From Streptomyces sp. NRRL F-6492 (GTDB lineage Bacteria > Actinomycetota > Actinomycetes > Streptomycetales > Streptomycetaceae): a stretch of 64,000 nt of DNA. The translations under genes and the position numbers were made by a program. The notes beneath the pieces are model-generated. The model had not been told where the DNA came from, ran no database searches, and saw nothing but the letters and a program-made list of their open reading frames with translations. Where the stretch lies: positions 1 through 64,000 of the forward strand of contig NZ_LGEG01000035.1 of the NCBI RefSeq assembly GCF_001280125.1. The letters are read 5' to 3'. Below are positions 35,265-42,833 of this stretch, piece after piece (positions within the stretch are counted from its first letter, which is position 1; every line of letters begins with the position of its first letter).

Positions 35265-35660
35265 GTGTTCTGGTTTCTGCTCATCACGATGGTCGTGGTC
35301 GTGGCCGCGGTGACCCTGGCCGTGGTCGGCGGCGGCGACAGCGAGGTGCTGCCCGACGTGGCGCCCGAGCAGCTCGTCGACCCCCTGCCGGTCAGCCGGC
35401 CGGTCGACCGCGCCGACGTCGAGGCGCTCCGCCTCCCCGTCGCCGCCCGGGGCTACCGCATGGCGGACGTGGACGACGTCCTGGTCCGCCTCGGCGCGGA
35501 GCTCGCCGAGCGGGACGCCCGGATCGCCGAGCTGGAGGAGGCGCTCACGGGCGCGGGCGACGGCCCCGGTTTCGGCCCGGGTCCCGCCGCCGGCCCCGGG
35601 TTCGGCCCCGCCGCCGGCCCCGGGTCCGCCTCCGGCGGCGCGGAGGACGACCGCTCGTGA
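35265..35660 (+). CDS. DivIVA-domain membrane protein
   Basis: The 131-residue protein is taken from GTG 35265 (VFWFLLITMVVVVAAVTLAVV), which gives an N-terminal membrane anchor. It is followed by a DivIVA-type helix (LRLPVAARGYRMADVDDVLV then LGAELAERDARIAELEEAL), predicted as coiled coil, and a Gly/Pro tail. It probably associates with the polar growth or division machinery by coiled-coil contact (inferred). The stop overlaps the tag start by 4 bases (GTGA), as in the neighbouring pair Rv1209-Rv1210. Confidence 0.85.
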   Translation: MFWFLLITMVVVVAAVTLAVVGGGDSEVLPDVAPEQLVDPLPVSRPVDRADVEALRLPVAARGYRMADVDDVLVRLGAELAERDARIAELEEALTGAGDGPGFGPGPAAGPGFGPAAGPGSASGGAEDDRS

Positions 35661-36259
35661 CGGCCGGCGGGACGGCCGTCGGCCCGGACGGCCTCGCGCG
35701 CTGTCCCTGGGGCCTGTCGGCCGAGGACTACGTGGCGTACCACGACGAGGAGTGGGGCCGCCCGGTCCACGGCGACGACGCCCTCTTCGAGCGGCTCTGT
35801 CTGGAGGCCTTCCAGTCGGGCCTGTCCTGGATCACGATCCTGCGCCGCCGCGAGGGCTTCCGGCGGGCGTTCGCCGGCTTCGGCATCGCCGCCGTCGCCG
35901 CCTTCGGCGACGAGGACCGCGAGCGGCTCCTCCTGGACGCGGGCATCATCCGCAACCGGGCCAAGATCGACGCCACCCTCGCCAACGCGAAGCTGCTCGC
36001 CGGCTGGGAGCCGGGCGAACTCGACGCCCTGATCTGGTCCCACGCCCCCGACCCGGCGACCCGCCCGGCCCCGCGCACGCTCGCCGACGTCCCGGCGGTC
36101 ACCGACGGGTCCACGGCCCTGTCCAAGGCCCTCAAGAAGCGCGGCGTCCGCTTCGTCGGCCCGACCACGGCCTACGCCCTGATGCAGGCGTGCGGCCTGG
36201 TCGACGACCACCTCGCGGACTGCGTGGCCCGGGGCGGCAACGAGGCCCCGGACCACTGA
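35657..36259 (+). CDS. tag: DNA-3-methyladenine glycosylase I
   Basis: The 200-residue enzyme starts at the GTG that overlaps the DivIVA gene. The Tag family zinc-binding residues are visible: Cys in RCPWG, His in YHDEEWG, and the pair in DDHLADC. Substrate-pocket segments LSWITILRRREGFRRAF and GIIRNRAKI are present. It removes 3-methyladenine from alkylated DNA as the first step of base excision repair. The stop lies 10 bases from the stop of the convergent I36/FG-GAP gene. Confidence 0.95.
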   Translation: MTAGGTAVGPDGLARCPWGLSAEDYVAYHDEEWGRPVHGDDALFERLCLEAFQSGLSWITILRRREGFRRAFAGFGIAAVAAFGDEDRERLLLDAGIIRNRAKIDATLANAKLLAGWEPGELDALIWSHAPDPATRPAPRTLADVPAVTDGSTALSKALKKRGVRFVGPTTAYALMQACGLVDDHLADCVARGGNEAPDH

Positions 36260-36269
36260 GCCCGGTGGG

Positions 36270-37496
36270 CTAGAAGACGTGGACCCGCTCGGCGCTGTCC
36301 CAGCCCATGTCCGCCTGCGGACCGCCGATGCCGCCGCGGCCGTTGCCGGCGTAGACGTACAGCTGCTGCCAGTTGATCGGCCGCATCACGTCCGACCTGC
36401 CGTCGCCGGTCACGTCGCCGACGGAGAGGACGGGCGCGTCCGACGGCCAGGCGTACGGCAGCTTGGCGCGGGCGCCGAACGCGCCCTTGCCGTTGCCCGG
36501 GTAGAGCCAGAGCCCGCGCGAGCCGTCCCGCGCGAGGAGGTCGGACCTGCCGTCGCCGTTCATGTCGCCGGGCGCCACGAGCTGGTTCATGGCGTTCCAG
36601 CCGGCGCCGACCTTCTTGCGGGCGCCGAACCGGCCCTTGCCGGTGCCGGGGTAGGTCCAGAGCACGCCCGCCGTGTCGCGCGCGACGAGGTCGCGGCGGC
36701 CGTCACCGGTGACGTCGCCGACCGCCTCGATCTCCTTCATGGTGTTCCAGCCGGCGCCGATCTTCACGCGGGGCTTGAAGGACGCCTTGCCGGTGCCGGG
36801 GTAGAACCACAGGACGCCGGCCTTGTCGCGGGCGAAGACGTCCTCGTTGCGGTCCCCGTTGTAGTCGCCGTGCCGGACGATCTGGGTCATGGTGTTCCAG
36901 CCGCCGCCGATCAGCACGGCCTTGGGCGGGACGTCCCAGCGGGCGCTGTAGCCGTGCAGGTACCACAGCCGGCCGTCGTCGGCCCGCTCCAGGAGGTCGG
37001 GCCGGGAGTCGTTGTTCAGGTCGCCGAACTGCGCGGCGGCGGGGAGGCCGGCGGGTCGCTTCTGCTGCGGCCACCAGTCCATCCACGCGACGCCCGAGTT
37101 GGCCTCCCAGTGGGTGGTGGCCACGCGGATGGAGCTGATCCGGTTGTCGAGCTGCCCCATGACGGAGCCGTCGAAGTCGACCCCGCCGTTGTGCGGGCTG
37201 ACGACGAGGGAGTCGTTTCCGCCGTGGTTGCGGTCGCTGCTGAGGACGGCGTGCAGACCGGAGTGGTTGACCAGCGAGGAGATCTTGTTGTCCCAGGTCC
37301 CCAGGGAGGCCTGGCTGGACGTGATGATCTTCATCTCGCCCTTGTAGTGCAGGTACTGGAAGACGCACAGCTTGCCCGAGGGGCAGCGCTCCTCGCCCGC
37401 GGCGGCGGGGGGAGCGGCGGTCATCAGCGTCGCGAGGGAGGCGGCCGTGGTCACGGCCGCGGCCAGGGCACGGCGGCCCCGGACGGTGCGGATCAT
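36270..37496 (-). CDS. Secreted protein with I36-type N-domain and FG-GAP/VCBS propeller (copy A)
   Basis: The 408-residue protein starts at ATG 37496, 26 bases after the stop of its paralogue, with no clear ribosome site. Residues 1-35 are a signal peptide. The first domain (CPSGKLCVFQYLHYKGEM, then SLGTWDNKISSLVN) resembles the crystallin-like peptidase inhibitor family I36. The rest is an FG-GAP/VCBS repeat propeller: at least five blades carry calcium-type DxNxDxxxD loops (GDYNGDRNEDVF, GDVTGDGRRDLV, GDMNGDGRSDLL). Blade boundaries alternate with WFYPGTGK or WLYPGNGK motifs. It is extracellular, and its ligand or protease target is unknown. It probably arose by tandem duplication. Confidence 0.88.
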   Translation of the reverse strand: MIRTVRGRRALAAAVTTAASLATLMTAAPPAAAGEERCPSGKLCVFQYLHYKGEMKIITSSQASLGTWDNKISSLVNHSGLHAVLSSDRNHGGNDSLVVSPHNGGVDFDGSVMGQLDNRISSIRVATTHWEANSGVAWMDWWPQQKRPAGLPAAAQFGDLNNDSRPDLLERADDGRLWYLHGYSARWDVPPKAVLIGGGWNTMTQIVRHGDYNGDRNEDVFARDKAGVLWFYPGTGKASFKPRVKIGAGWNTMKEIEAVGDVTGDGRRDLVARDTAGVLWTYPGTGKGRFGARKKVGAGWNAMNQLVAPGDMNGDGRSDLLARDGSRGLWLYPGNGKGAFGARAKLPYAWPSDAPVLSVGDVTGDGRSDVMRPINWQQLYVYAGNGRGGIGGPQADMGWDSAERVHVF

Positions 37497-37522
37497 GCGC
37501 GGGAATCCGTTCGGGAGGAGGG

Positions 37523-38767
37523 TCAGAAGACGAAGTGCGTGGAACGGACCTGGGCGAGGTCGCGGGGCGCCTGGAGGCGCCCGTCGGCGGTGCCGGGGTA
37601 GACGGTGAGGCGGAAGTGGCCCTCCCCGACGTAGGACCCCCAGGCGTGGGCGACCAGGTCGGGGCGGCCGTCGCCGGTCACGTCGCCGAGGCCGGCGAGC
37701 TCCTTGTGGCCGTTCCAGCCGCCGGTGCCGATGAGCTTGCGGGCGCCGAACCAGCCCTTGCCGTTGCCGGGGTAGAGCCAGAGCCTGCCCGCCGTGTCGC
37801 GGGCGACCAGGTCGGCCTTCTTGTCGGAGTTCATGTCCCCGGCGCCGACGAGCTCGTTGAACGCCTTCCAGCCGCCGCCGACCTTCTTGCGGGCGCCGAA
37901 CGCTCCCTTGCCGTTGCCCGGGTACGTCCACAGGATCCCGGCGGAGTCGGTGGCGAGCAGGTCGCCCCTGCCGTCGCCGGTCAGGTCGCCGGCCGCGGCC
38001 AGGTCGTTCATGGTGTTCCAGCCGGCGCCGATCCTGACGCGGGGCTTGAAGGACCCCTTGCCGTTGCCGGGGTAGAACCACAGGACGCCGGCCCTGTCGC
38101 GGGCGAAGACGTCCTCGTTGCGGTCACCGTCGTAGTCCCCGTGGCGGACCAGCTTGGTCATGGCGTCCCAGCCGCCGCCGACCAGCAGGGGCCGGTGGGG
38201 GCTGTCGTAGCTGGGGGTCGTCCACAGCTGGCCGACCATGTTGCGGCCGAGGACGTCGGCGTAGCCGTCGCGGTCGACGTCGCCGAACGCGCCGTGCGCG
38301 GGAAGCGTCGCGGGCCGGGGCTTGACGGTGTCCCACAGCATCGGGAAGCGGCTCTCGCTGCCGCAGAAGTCGTCGGCCTCGGGGCCGACGTCCACGGAGC
38401 TGACCGCCCGGTCGAGCTCCGGGGAGGCGGTCTCGTCGAAGGACGCCGAGGTGTAGAAGTGCGTGGACCCCTCGGGGTCGAGCCCGGCCTTCGGGTAGAA
38501 GCACACCGCGTCGGCGGGCCCCGAGAGCTTGTTGACGAAGGACCGGATGCGGTTGTCCCAGGACCCGAGCGAGGCCATCGGCCTGCGGATGACCAGCATG
38601 TCGCCCTGGTACAGCGGCTTGCTGAAGCCGCAGACGCTGCCCTGCGGGCAACGGTCCCAGCCGTCGGCCGCCCGAGCGGGCGAGGACAGGGCGGTGGCGG
38701 ACAGGCCCAGGGCCACGCCTGCCGTGAGCGCGCCGCGAAGAAGGCGCGCGGAAGAACGGGAACGCAC
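37523..38767 (-). CDS. Secreted protein with I36-type N-domain and FG-GAP/VCBS propeller (copy B)
   Basis: The 414-residue protein starts at GTG 38767 behind TGGGGGG. It has a signal peptide (residues 1-33, ending ARA), an I36-like domain (CPQGSVCGFSKPLYQGDM and SLGSWDNRIRSFVNK) with additional Cys residues, then FG-GAP blades (GDYDGDRNEDVF, GDLTGDGRGDLL, GDMNSDKKADLV, GDVTGDGRPDLV). The C-terminal blades are closely similar to copy A while the N-terminal halves have diverged. It is the first gene of the pair and probably cotranscribed with copy A. Confidence 0.88.
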   Translation of the reverse strand: MRSRSSARLLRGALTAGVALGLSATALSSPARAADGWDRCPQGSVCGFSKPLYQGDMLVIRRPMASLGSWDNRIRSFVNKLSGPADAVCFYPKAGLDPEGSTHFYTSASFDETASPELDRAVSSVDVGPEADDFCGSESRFPMLWDTVKPRPATLPAHGAFGDVDRDGYADVLGRNMVGQLWTTPSYDSPHRPLLVGGGWDAMTKLVRHGDYDGDRNEDVFARDRAGVLWFYPGNGKGSFKPRVRIGAGWNTMNDLAAAGDLTGDGRGDLLATDSAGILWTYPGNGKGAFGARKKVGGGWKAFNELVGAGDMNSDKKADLVARDTAGRLWLYPGNGKGWFGARKLIGTGGWNGHKELAGLGDVTGDGRPDLVAHAWGSYVGEGHFRLTVYPGTADGRLQAPRDLAQVRSTHFVF

Positions 38768-38874
38768 GGAACCCCCCAGGTATGTGCGTACGAATGGTGA
38801 GCGGATCCTATAGCTCCGCCCACCGTCCGGACGCGGGGGTCCCTTTCCCGCTCGGTCCCTGGTCAGACGCCTGT

Positions 38875-39678
38875 TCAGCGGCCCAGGTACACCGGCTTCT
38901 CCTTGGCGACGAAGGCGCGGACCGCGATGGTGTGGTCCTCCGACGCGCCCGCCAGGCTCTGGAGCTCCTCCTCCTTGCCGAGGGCCTCGGAGAGCGAGTG
39001 GTCGGCGCCGTACGCGAGGGACTCCTTCAGGGCCGCGTACGCCACCGTCGGGCCCTCCGCGAGCTTCCGGGCCGTCTTCTCGGCCTCGGCGGCCAGATCG
39101 GCGGCCGGGACCAGACGGTTCGCGATCCCCAGCTCGTACGCCTCCTGGGCACCGATCGAGCGCGGGAAGAGCAGCAGGTCGGAGGCGCGGCTCGCGCCGA
39201 TCAGGCGCGGCAGCGTCCAGGACACGCCCGAGTCGGCGGTGAGCGCCACGCCCGCGAAGGAGGTGTTGAAGGAGGCCGTCTCCGCGACCACCCGGTAGTC
39301 CGCCGCGAGGGCGAAGCCGAAGCCGGCCCCGGCCGCCACGCCGTTCACGCCCGCGACCACCGGCTTCCGCATGCCGGCGAACGCCCTGACGATCGGGTTG
39401 TAGTGGTCGCGGACCGTGTTCATGGTGTCGCGCGTGCCGGACTCCTGGTCCGCCAGGAGCAGCCCCACGTGCTCCTTCAGGTCCTGCCCGACGCAGAACG
39501 CCCGGTCCCCGGCCGCCGTGAGCAGCACCGCCCGTACGGCGGGGTCCGACGCGGCCGTCTCCGCCGCGTCCCGGAGGGCGACCTTGGTCGCCACGTCCAG
39601 CGCGTTCATGGCCTCGGGCCGGTTGAGCGTGATGGTGGCGAGCCCGTCGCTCACCTCGTACAGCACCGTGTCGGCCAT
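38875..39678 (-). CDS. Enoyl-CoA hydratase/isomerase family protein
   Basis: The 267-residue crotonase starts at ATG 39678 behind GGCGGAGGAAA. It shows LATITLNRPEAMNALD, the CoA-binding RAFCVGQDLKEH, the oxyanion hole segment GVNGVAAGAGFGFALAADYR and TADSGVSWTLPRLIG. The Asp in the last motif fits a PaaG-like isomerase or hydratase; the expected second catalytic Glu is not obvious, so isomerase activity is slightly favoured. It acts in acyl-CoA metabolism; the exact pathway cannot be told from the neighbours. It is divergent from the DUF3117 gene. Confidence 0.9.
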   Translation of the reverse strand: MADTVLYEVSDGLATITLNRPEAMNALDVATKVALRDAAETAASDPAVRAVLLTAAGDRAFCVGQDLKEHVGLLLADQESGTRDTMNTVRDHYNPIVRAFAGMRKPVVAGVNGVAAGAGFGFALAADYRVVAETASFNTSFAGVALTADSGVSWTLPRLIGASRASDLLLFPRSIGAQEAYELGIANRLVPAADLAAEAEKTARKLAEGPTVAYAALKESLAYGADHSLSEALGKEEELQSLAGASEDHTIAVRAFVAKEKPVYLGR

Positions 39679-39989
39679 GGGTTTCCTCCGCCTCGTCGCG
39701 TGGTTGACCAGCACAGCATGGCGGAGATCACCCCCGTCGGACATGTGAGCTGCGTCAAAGAACCAGGGGGTCCGGCCGGACGCCGGGCGGCGAAGTATCG
39801 CAGGCCGACCGCCGAAATGTGGGGTTATGAGAGAGCGCGTTGCGCAAGCGATGCCAATCGATGTTGGTCATCGGGTCCTGCCATGCGGGATAATGACCTG
39901 GAAGCAATGTGTTCGAAGCCGGTGACGCGTGCTCCGCATCAAGGAGCTGCCCGGTTGTCGATGGGCTGGTTTCAGGAAGGGGAACAAGC
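39679..39989. other. Divergent promoter region
   Basis: This 311-base gap between the enoyl-CoA hydratase and DUF3117 starts carries the candidate promoter at 39864-39894. An imperfect TTGCGCAA palindrome lies at 39839-39846. No coding potential was seen. Confidence 0.5.
39864..39894 (+). promoter_or_regulatory. Candidate vegetative promoter of the DUF3117 gene
   Basis: TTGGTC (39864-39869) and GATAAT (39889-39894) form a -35/-10 pair with a 19-base spacer (18 if TGGTCA is used). It lies about 95 bases before the DUF3117 start. It is among the better housekeeping-sigma matches in the window. Confidence 0.5.
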
Positions 39990-40157
39990 ATGGCGGCCAT
40001 GAAGCCGCGGACGGGTGACGGCCCGCTCGAGGTGACCAAGGAGGGGCGGGGCATCGTCATGCGCGTTCCGCTCGAAGGCGGCGGTCGGCTCGTCGTCGAG
40101 CTGACCCCGGACGAGGCCGAGGCGCTGGGCGACGCACTCAAGAAGGTCGTCGGCTGA
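39990..40157 (+). CDS. DUF3117 family small protein
   Basis: The 55-residue protein starts at ATG 39990 behind GGAAGGGG. The sequence MAAMKPRTGDGPLEVTKEGR, followed by two short beta strands (GIVMRVPLEGGGRLVVELT) and a helix (PDEAEALGDALKKVV), is the whole conserved DUF3117 family. It is strongly conserved across actinobacteria (Rv1211 in M. tuberculosis, also just after tag), yet no function is known to me. It is probably cytoplasmic. Confidence 0.93.
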   Translation: MAAMKPRTGDGPLEVTKEGRGIVMRVPLEGGGRLVVELTPDEAEALGDALKKVVG

Positions 40158-40175
40158 CCCTCTCTCCATGATTTC

Positions 40176-40217
40176 CACCGCTGCCCCGGTACGGTCCGCC
40201 GTGCCGGGGCAGCGGTG
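40176..40217. terminator. Bidirectional terminator after the DUF3117 gene
   Basis: CACCGCTGCCCCGGTACGG (40176-40194) pairs with CCGTGCCGGGGCAGCGGTG (40199-40217), 19 bp with one wobble and a 4-base loop, between convergent genes. Confidence 0.85.
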
Positions 40218-40250
40218 TCTCCGAAGGGCGTACGGCTCCGGGGGCGCCGG

Positions 40251-40886
40251 TCAGCCGCGGCGCACGGCGCACAGCAGGCCGTCGCCCACCGGCAGCAGCG
40301 AGGGCACCAGGTCCTGGCTCTCCCGCACCGTCCGCAGCAGCTCGCGGACCCGCTGGACCTCCGCCGGCTGCGCCGACGAGTCGATCGTGCGCCCGTCCGC
40401 GAAGACGCCCTCGAAGCAGACCAGACCCCCGGGCCGCAGCAGGCGCAACGATTCAGCGAGGTAGTCCAGGTACTCCAGGCGGTCGCCGTCGCAGAACACG
40501 AGGTCGTACCCGCCGTCCGCGAGCCGGGGCAGCACGTCCAGGGCGCGGCCGGGGATGAACCGGGCCCGGTTGCCCGCGAAGCCCGCCGCCCGGAAGGCCG
40601 TCCTGGCCAGCTGCTGCCGCTCCGGCTGGAGGTCCACCGTCGTCAGGACCCCGTCCGGCCGCATCCCGAGCAGCAGGTAGATGCCCGACACGCCCGTACC
40701 GGTGCCGATCTCCGCCACCGCCTTGGCGTCCGCCGTCGCGGCGAGCAGGCGCAGCGCCCCGCCGGTGCCCGGCGACACCGAGGGGAAGCCCGACTCCAGG
40801 GCCCGCTCGCGGGCCCAGCGCAGCGCTTCGTCCTCGGCGACAAAGGCGTCGGCGAACGCCCAGCTCGTCTGCCGGTTGGCGGTAAT
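40251..40886 (-). CDS. O-methyltransferase (SAM-dependent, class I), probable ATT start
   Basis: The 211-residue form starts at an ATT (40886) placed about 7 bases after AGGAGAGGG. The only standard alternative is TTG 40916, without a ribosome site, which would give 221 residues. The fold is the methyltransf_3/CCoAOMT type: the SAM-binding motif VAEIGTGTGVSGIYLL, the acidic TVDLQPERQQ, the metal-linked VFCDGDR and LRPGGLVCFEGVF. A homologue (Rv1220c) sits divergently beside sigE in M. tuberculosis. The substrate is unknown. It shares its upstream region with the sigma factor gene. Confidence 0.9.
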   Translation of the reverse strand: MTANRQTSWAFADAFVAEDEALRWARERALESGFPSVSPGTGGALRLLAATADAKAVAEIGTGTGVSGIYLLLGMRPDGVLTTVDLQPERQQLARTAFRAAGFAGNRARFIPGRALDVLPRLADGGYDLVFCDGDRLEYLDYLAESLRLLRPGGLVCFEGVFADGRTIDSSAQPAEVQRVRELLRTVRESQDLVPSLLPVGDGLLCAVRRG

Positions 40887-41035
40887 GGCCCTCTCCTGTC
40901 CCCGTAGTTGACGCAACGGTGACTGTATCCGCTGCCGGCGGGAACCCGCAGATGGGACCGGGCGTTCACCAGGGGAGGGACGCGACGGGGGCAGCCGGGC
41001 GAGCCGGTCCCAAATTCGCGTAAAGATTCTTATCC

Positions 41036-41063
41036 GGAACTAACGGGCGAGGTGGCTATGGTA
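41036..41063 (+). promoter_or_regulatory. Possible ECF-type promoter at the sigma factor start
   Basis: GGAAC at 41036-41040 resembles the -35 of SigE-type ECF promoters (GGAAC, then GTT). About 18 bases further GGTA (41060-41063) is a partial -10. If used, transcription would begin after the ATG at 41058 and force initiation at a later codon such as GTG 41175. Confidence 0.3.
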
Positions 41064-41816
41064 GGGGCTCCACTGGACACCACCAGAGCCGACAGGGGAG
41101 GTGCGGCTGCGCTTGTGGATCGGGGAGGAGTGCTTCGGCGTCTTCTCGGGTCGGCGGGTGAGCCGAAATCCGTGACCGACACCGCTGACCGCTTCCGCAC
41201 CGCCGACTCCGCACCCACCACCGCGACCTTCGCATCGGACGCGGAATCGCAGGCGTGGACCCCTCCCACGTGGGAGGAGATCGTCAGCACGCACAGTGGC
41301 CGGGTCTACCGGCTGGCCTACCGCCTCACGGGCAACCAGCACGACGCGGAGGACCTGACCCAGGAGGTCTTCGTCCGCGTCTTCCGCTCGCTGTCGACGT
41401 ACACGCCGGGCACCTTCGAGGGCTGGCTCCACCGCATCACCACCAACCTCTTCCTCGACATGGTCCGCCGCAAGCAGCGCATCCGCTTCGACGCGCTCGC
41501 CGACGACGCCGCCGAGCGGCTGCCCAGCCGCGAGCCCTCGCCGCAGCAGGCCTTCAACGACACGCACTTCGACGCCGACGTGCAGCAGGCCCTCGACACC
41601 CTCGCGCCCGAGTTCCGCGCGGCCGTCGTCCTCTGCGACATCGAAGGACTGTCGTACGAGGAGATCGCCGCGACCCTCGGCGTGAAGCTCGGCACCGTCC
41701 GCAGCCGGATCCACCGCGGGCGCTCCCACCTCCGCAAGGCCCTCAAGCACCGCTCGCCCGAGGCCCGGGCGGAGCGTGCGCTCGCCTCCGTGGGATGGGA
41801 GGCGGGCACAGCGTGA
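41058..41816 (+). CDS. sigE: ECF RNA polymerase sigma factor, M. tuberculosis SigE type
   Basis: The protein is 252 residues from ATG 41058 (behind GAGGTGG); GTG 41052 and GTG 41175 are alternatives, the latter giving 213 residues. Sigma region 2 reads [31 protein letters not shown], with the [20 protein letters not shown] core- and -10-contact helix. Region 4 reads [32 protein letters not shown], a helix-turn-helix for the -35. The divergent methyltransferase and the following anti-sigma, HtrA and TatB genes match Rv1220c-Rv1224. It should direct an envelope-stress regulon. It is not the same gene as the S. coelicolor sigE of the cse operon. It overlaps the anti-sigma gene by 4 bases. Confidence 0.92.
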   Translation: MVGAPLDTTRADRGGAAALVDRGGVLRRLLGSAGEPKSVTDTADRFRTADSAPTTATFASDAESQAWTPPTWEEIVSTHSGRVYRLAYRLTGNQHDAEDLTQEVFVRVFRSLSTYTPGTFEGWLHRITTNLFLDMVRRKQRIRFDALADDAAERLPSREPSPQQAFNDTHFDADVQQALDTLAPEFRAAVVLCDIEGLSYEEIAATLGVKLGTVRSRIHRGRSHLRKALKHRSPEARAERALASVGWEAGTA

Positions 41817-42757
41817 GCGGCACACTCCCCACGTCACCGACCCCCGCGGAGCACCACCTCGGGGACCGGCTCGCCGCGCTCGTCGACGGCGAGCTGGGCC
41901 ACGACGCCCGCGAGCGGGTCCTCGCCCACCTGGCGACCTGCGCCCGCTGCAAGGCCGAGGCCGACGCGCAGCGCACCCTGAAGAGCGTCTTCGCCTCCGC
42001 CGCGCCCCCGCCGCCCTCCGAGGGCTTCCTCGCACGGCTCCAGGGCCTTCCCGGAGGACCCGGCGGACCGTCGGGAGATCCCGGGGCCCCGGGGGATCCA
42101 GGGGGCCTCAGGCGTACGGGGGGTCCGAAAAGCCCCCTCGAAGAACTTCTGGGCGCCCGGGGGGTGAGGTCGGACGGCTTCGCCACGGCGGCGGTCGTCA
42201 CCCCGCATCCGGGGCGTCCCGTCACCGGCTTCCGCATACACGAGGTCGGTGACCGCGCGCCGGGCTCCGGCGGTCGCGGCCGGCGCTTCGCCTTCGCGGC
42301 GGCCAGCGCCGTCTCGTTCGCGGCCATCGCCCTCGGCGGCACCCTGCCGCTGGACGCGTCGGTGAGCGCGGGCGGGCGCGGCGCCCAGGGCACGGGCAGC
42401 ACGGTCACTCCGCTCCGTACGACCACCACCGGCGGCACCGGCACCGGCACGTCCCCCGGCCGCGGCACGCGCTCCGGCGAGCGCACGGGCGCGCAGGCCG
42501 TCGCCGCCGAGCCGCTCGTCGCGATCACCCCGGCGGCGGTCCCGCAGGGGCCCGTGGCGGCCGTGGTCCCGTTGATGTCCGGACGCTCTTTCACCCCGCC
42601 CCTGGTGGCCGTGGGCCTCTCGTACCCGCCTTCCCGATCCCTACTCCCCCTCTCGCCGTTCGTCCGGCAGACGGGCCCGGTCCTCCCGCCGGCCTCCGGT
42701 CCGGGACCCAGTCCGGCGCCGAGCCCGACGACGGCGCCGCTCGGCTCCCCCCGTTGA
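41813..42757 (+). CDS. rseA: Zinc-binding anti-sigma factor, RseA-like
   Basis: The 314-residue protein starts at the GTG overlapping the sigma gene, so stoichiometry is coupled. The N-terminal ZAS domain is [16 protein letters not shown], then the Hx3Cx2C motif (HLATCARC). A Gly/Pro-rich linker leads to a probable membrane helix at about residue 160 ([19 protein letters not shown]). The extracytoplasmic part of about 135 residues is Thr/Gly/Pro-rich and low complexity. It should bind and silence the sigma factor until a stress signal. The mycobacterial RseA is regulated by phosphorylation and proteolysis; that is not inferable here. Confidence 0.88.
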   Translation: MSGTLPTSPTPAEHHLGDRLAALVDGELGHDARERVLAHLATCARCKAEADAQRTLKSVFASAAPPPPSEGFLARLQGLPGGPGGPSGDPGAPGDPGGLRRTGGPKSPLEELLGARGVRSDGFATAAVVTPHPGRPVTGFRIHEVGDRAPGSGGRGRRFAFAAASAVSFAAIALGGTLPLDASVSAGGRGAQGTGSTVTPLRTTTTGGTGTGTSPGRGTRSGERTGAQAVAAEPLVAITPAAVPQGPVAAVVPLMSGRSFTPPLVAVGLSYPPSRSLLPLSPFVRQTGPVLPPASGPGPSPAPSPTTAPLGSPR

Positions 42758-42833
42758 CCCGCGACCTGGTTGAATCCAGGGACAGTGGCGTCCGTTCCAG
42801 GGGCGCGGACGGGTCAGCGGTTGCGGGGAGAGC

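Noticed and set aside
35265..35660. Start of the DivIVA-domain gene at 35112
   Set aside because: The longer reading adds residues that overlap the folP upstream region and hides the membrane anchor which begins exactly at GTG 35265.
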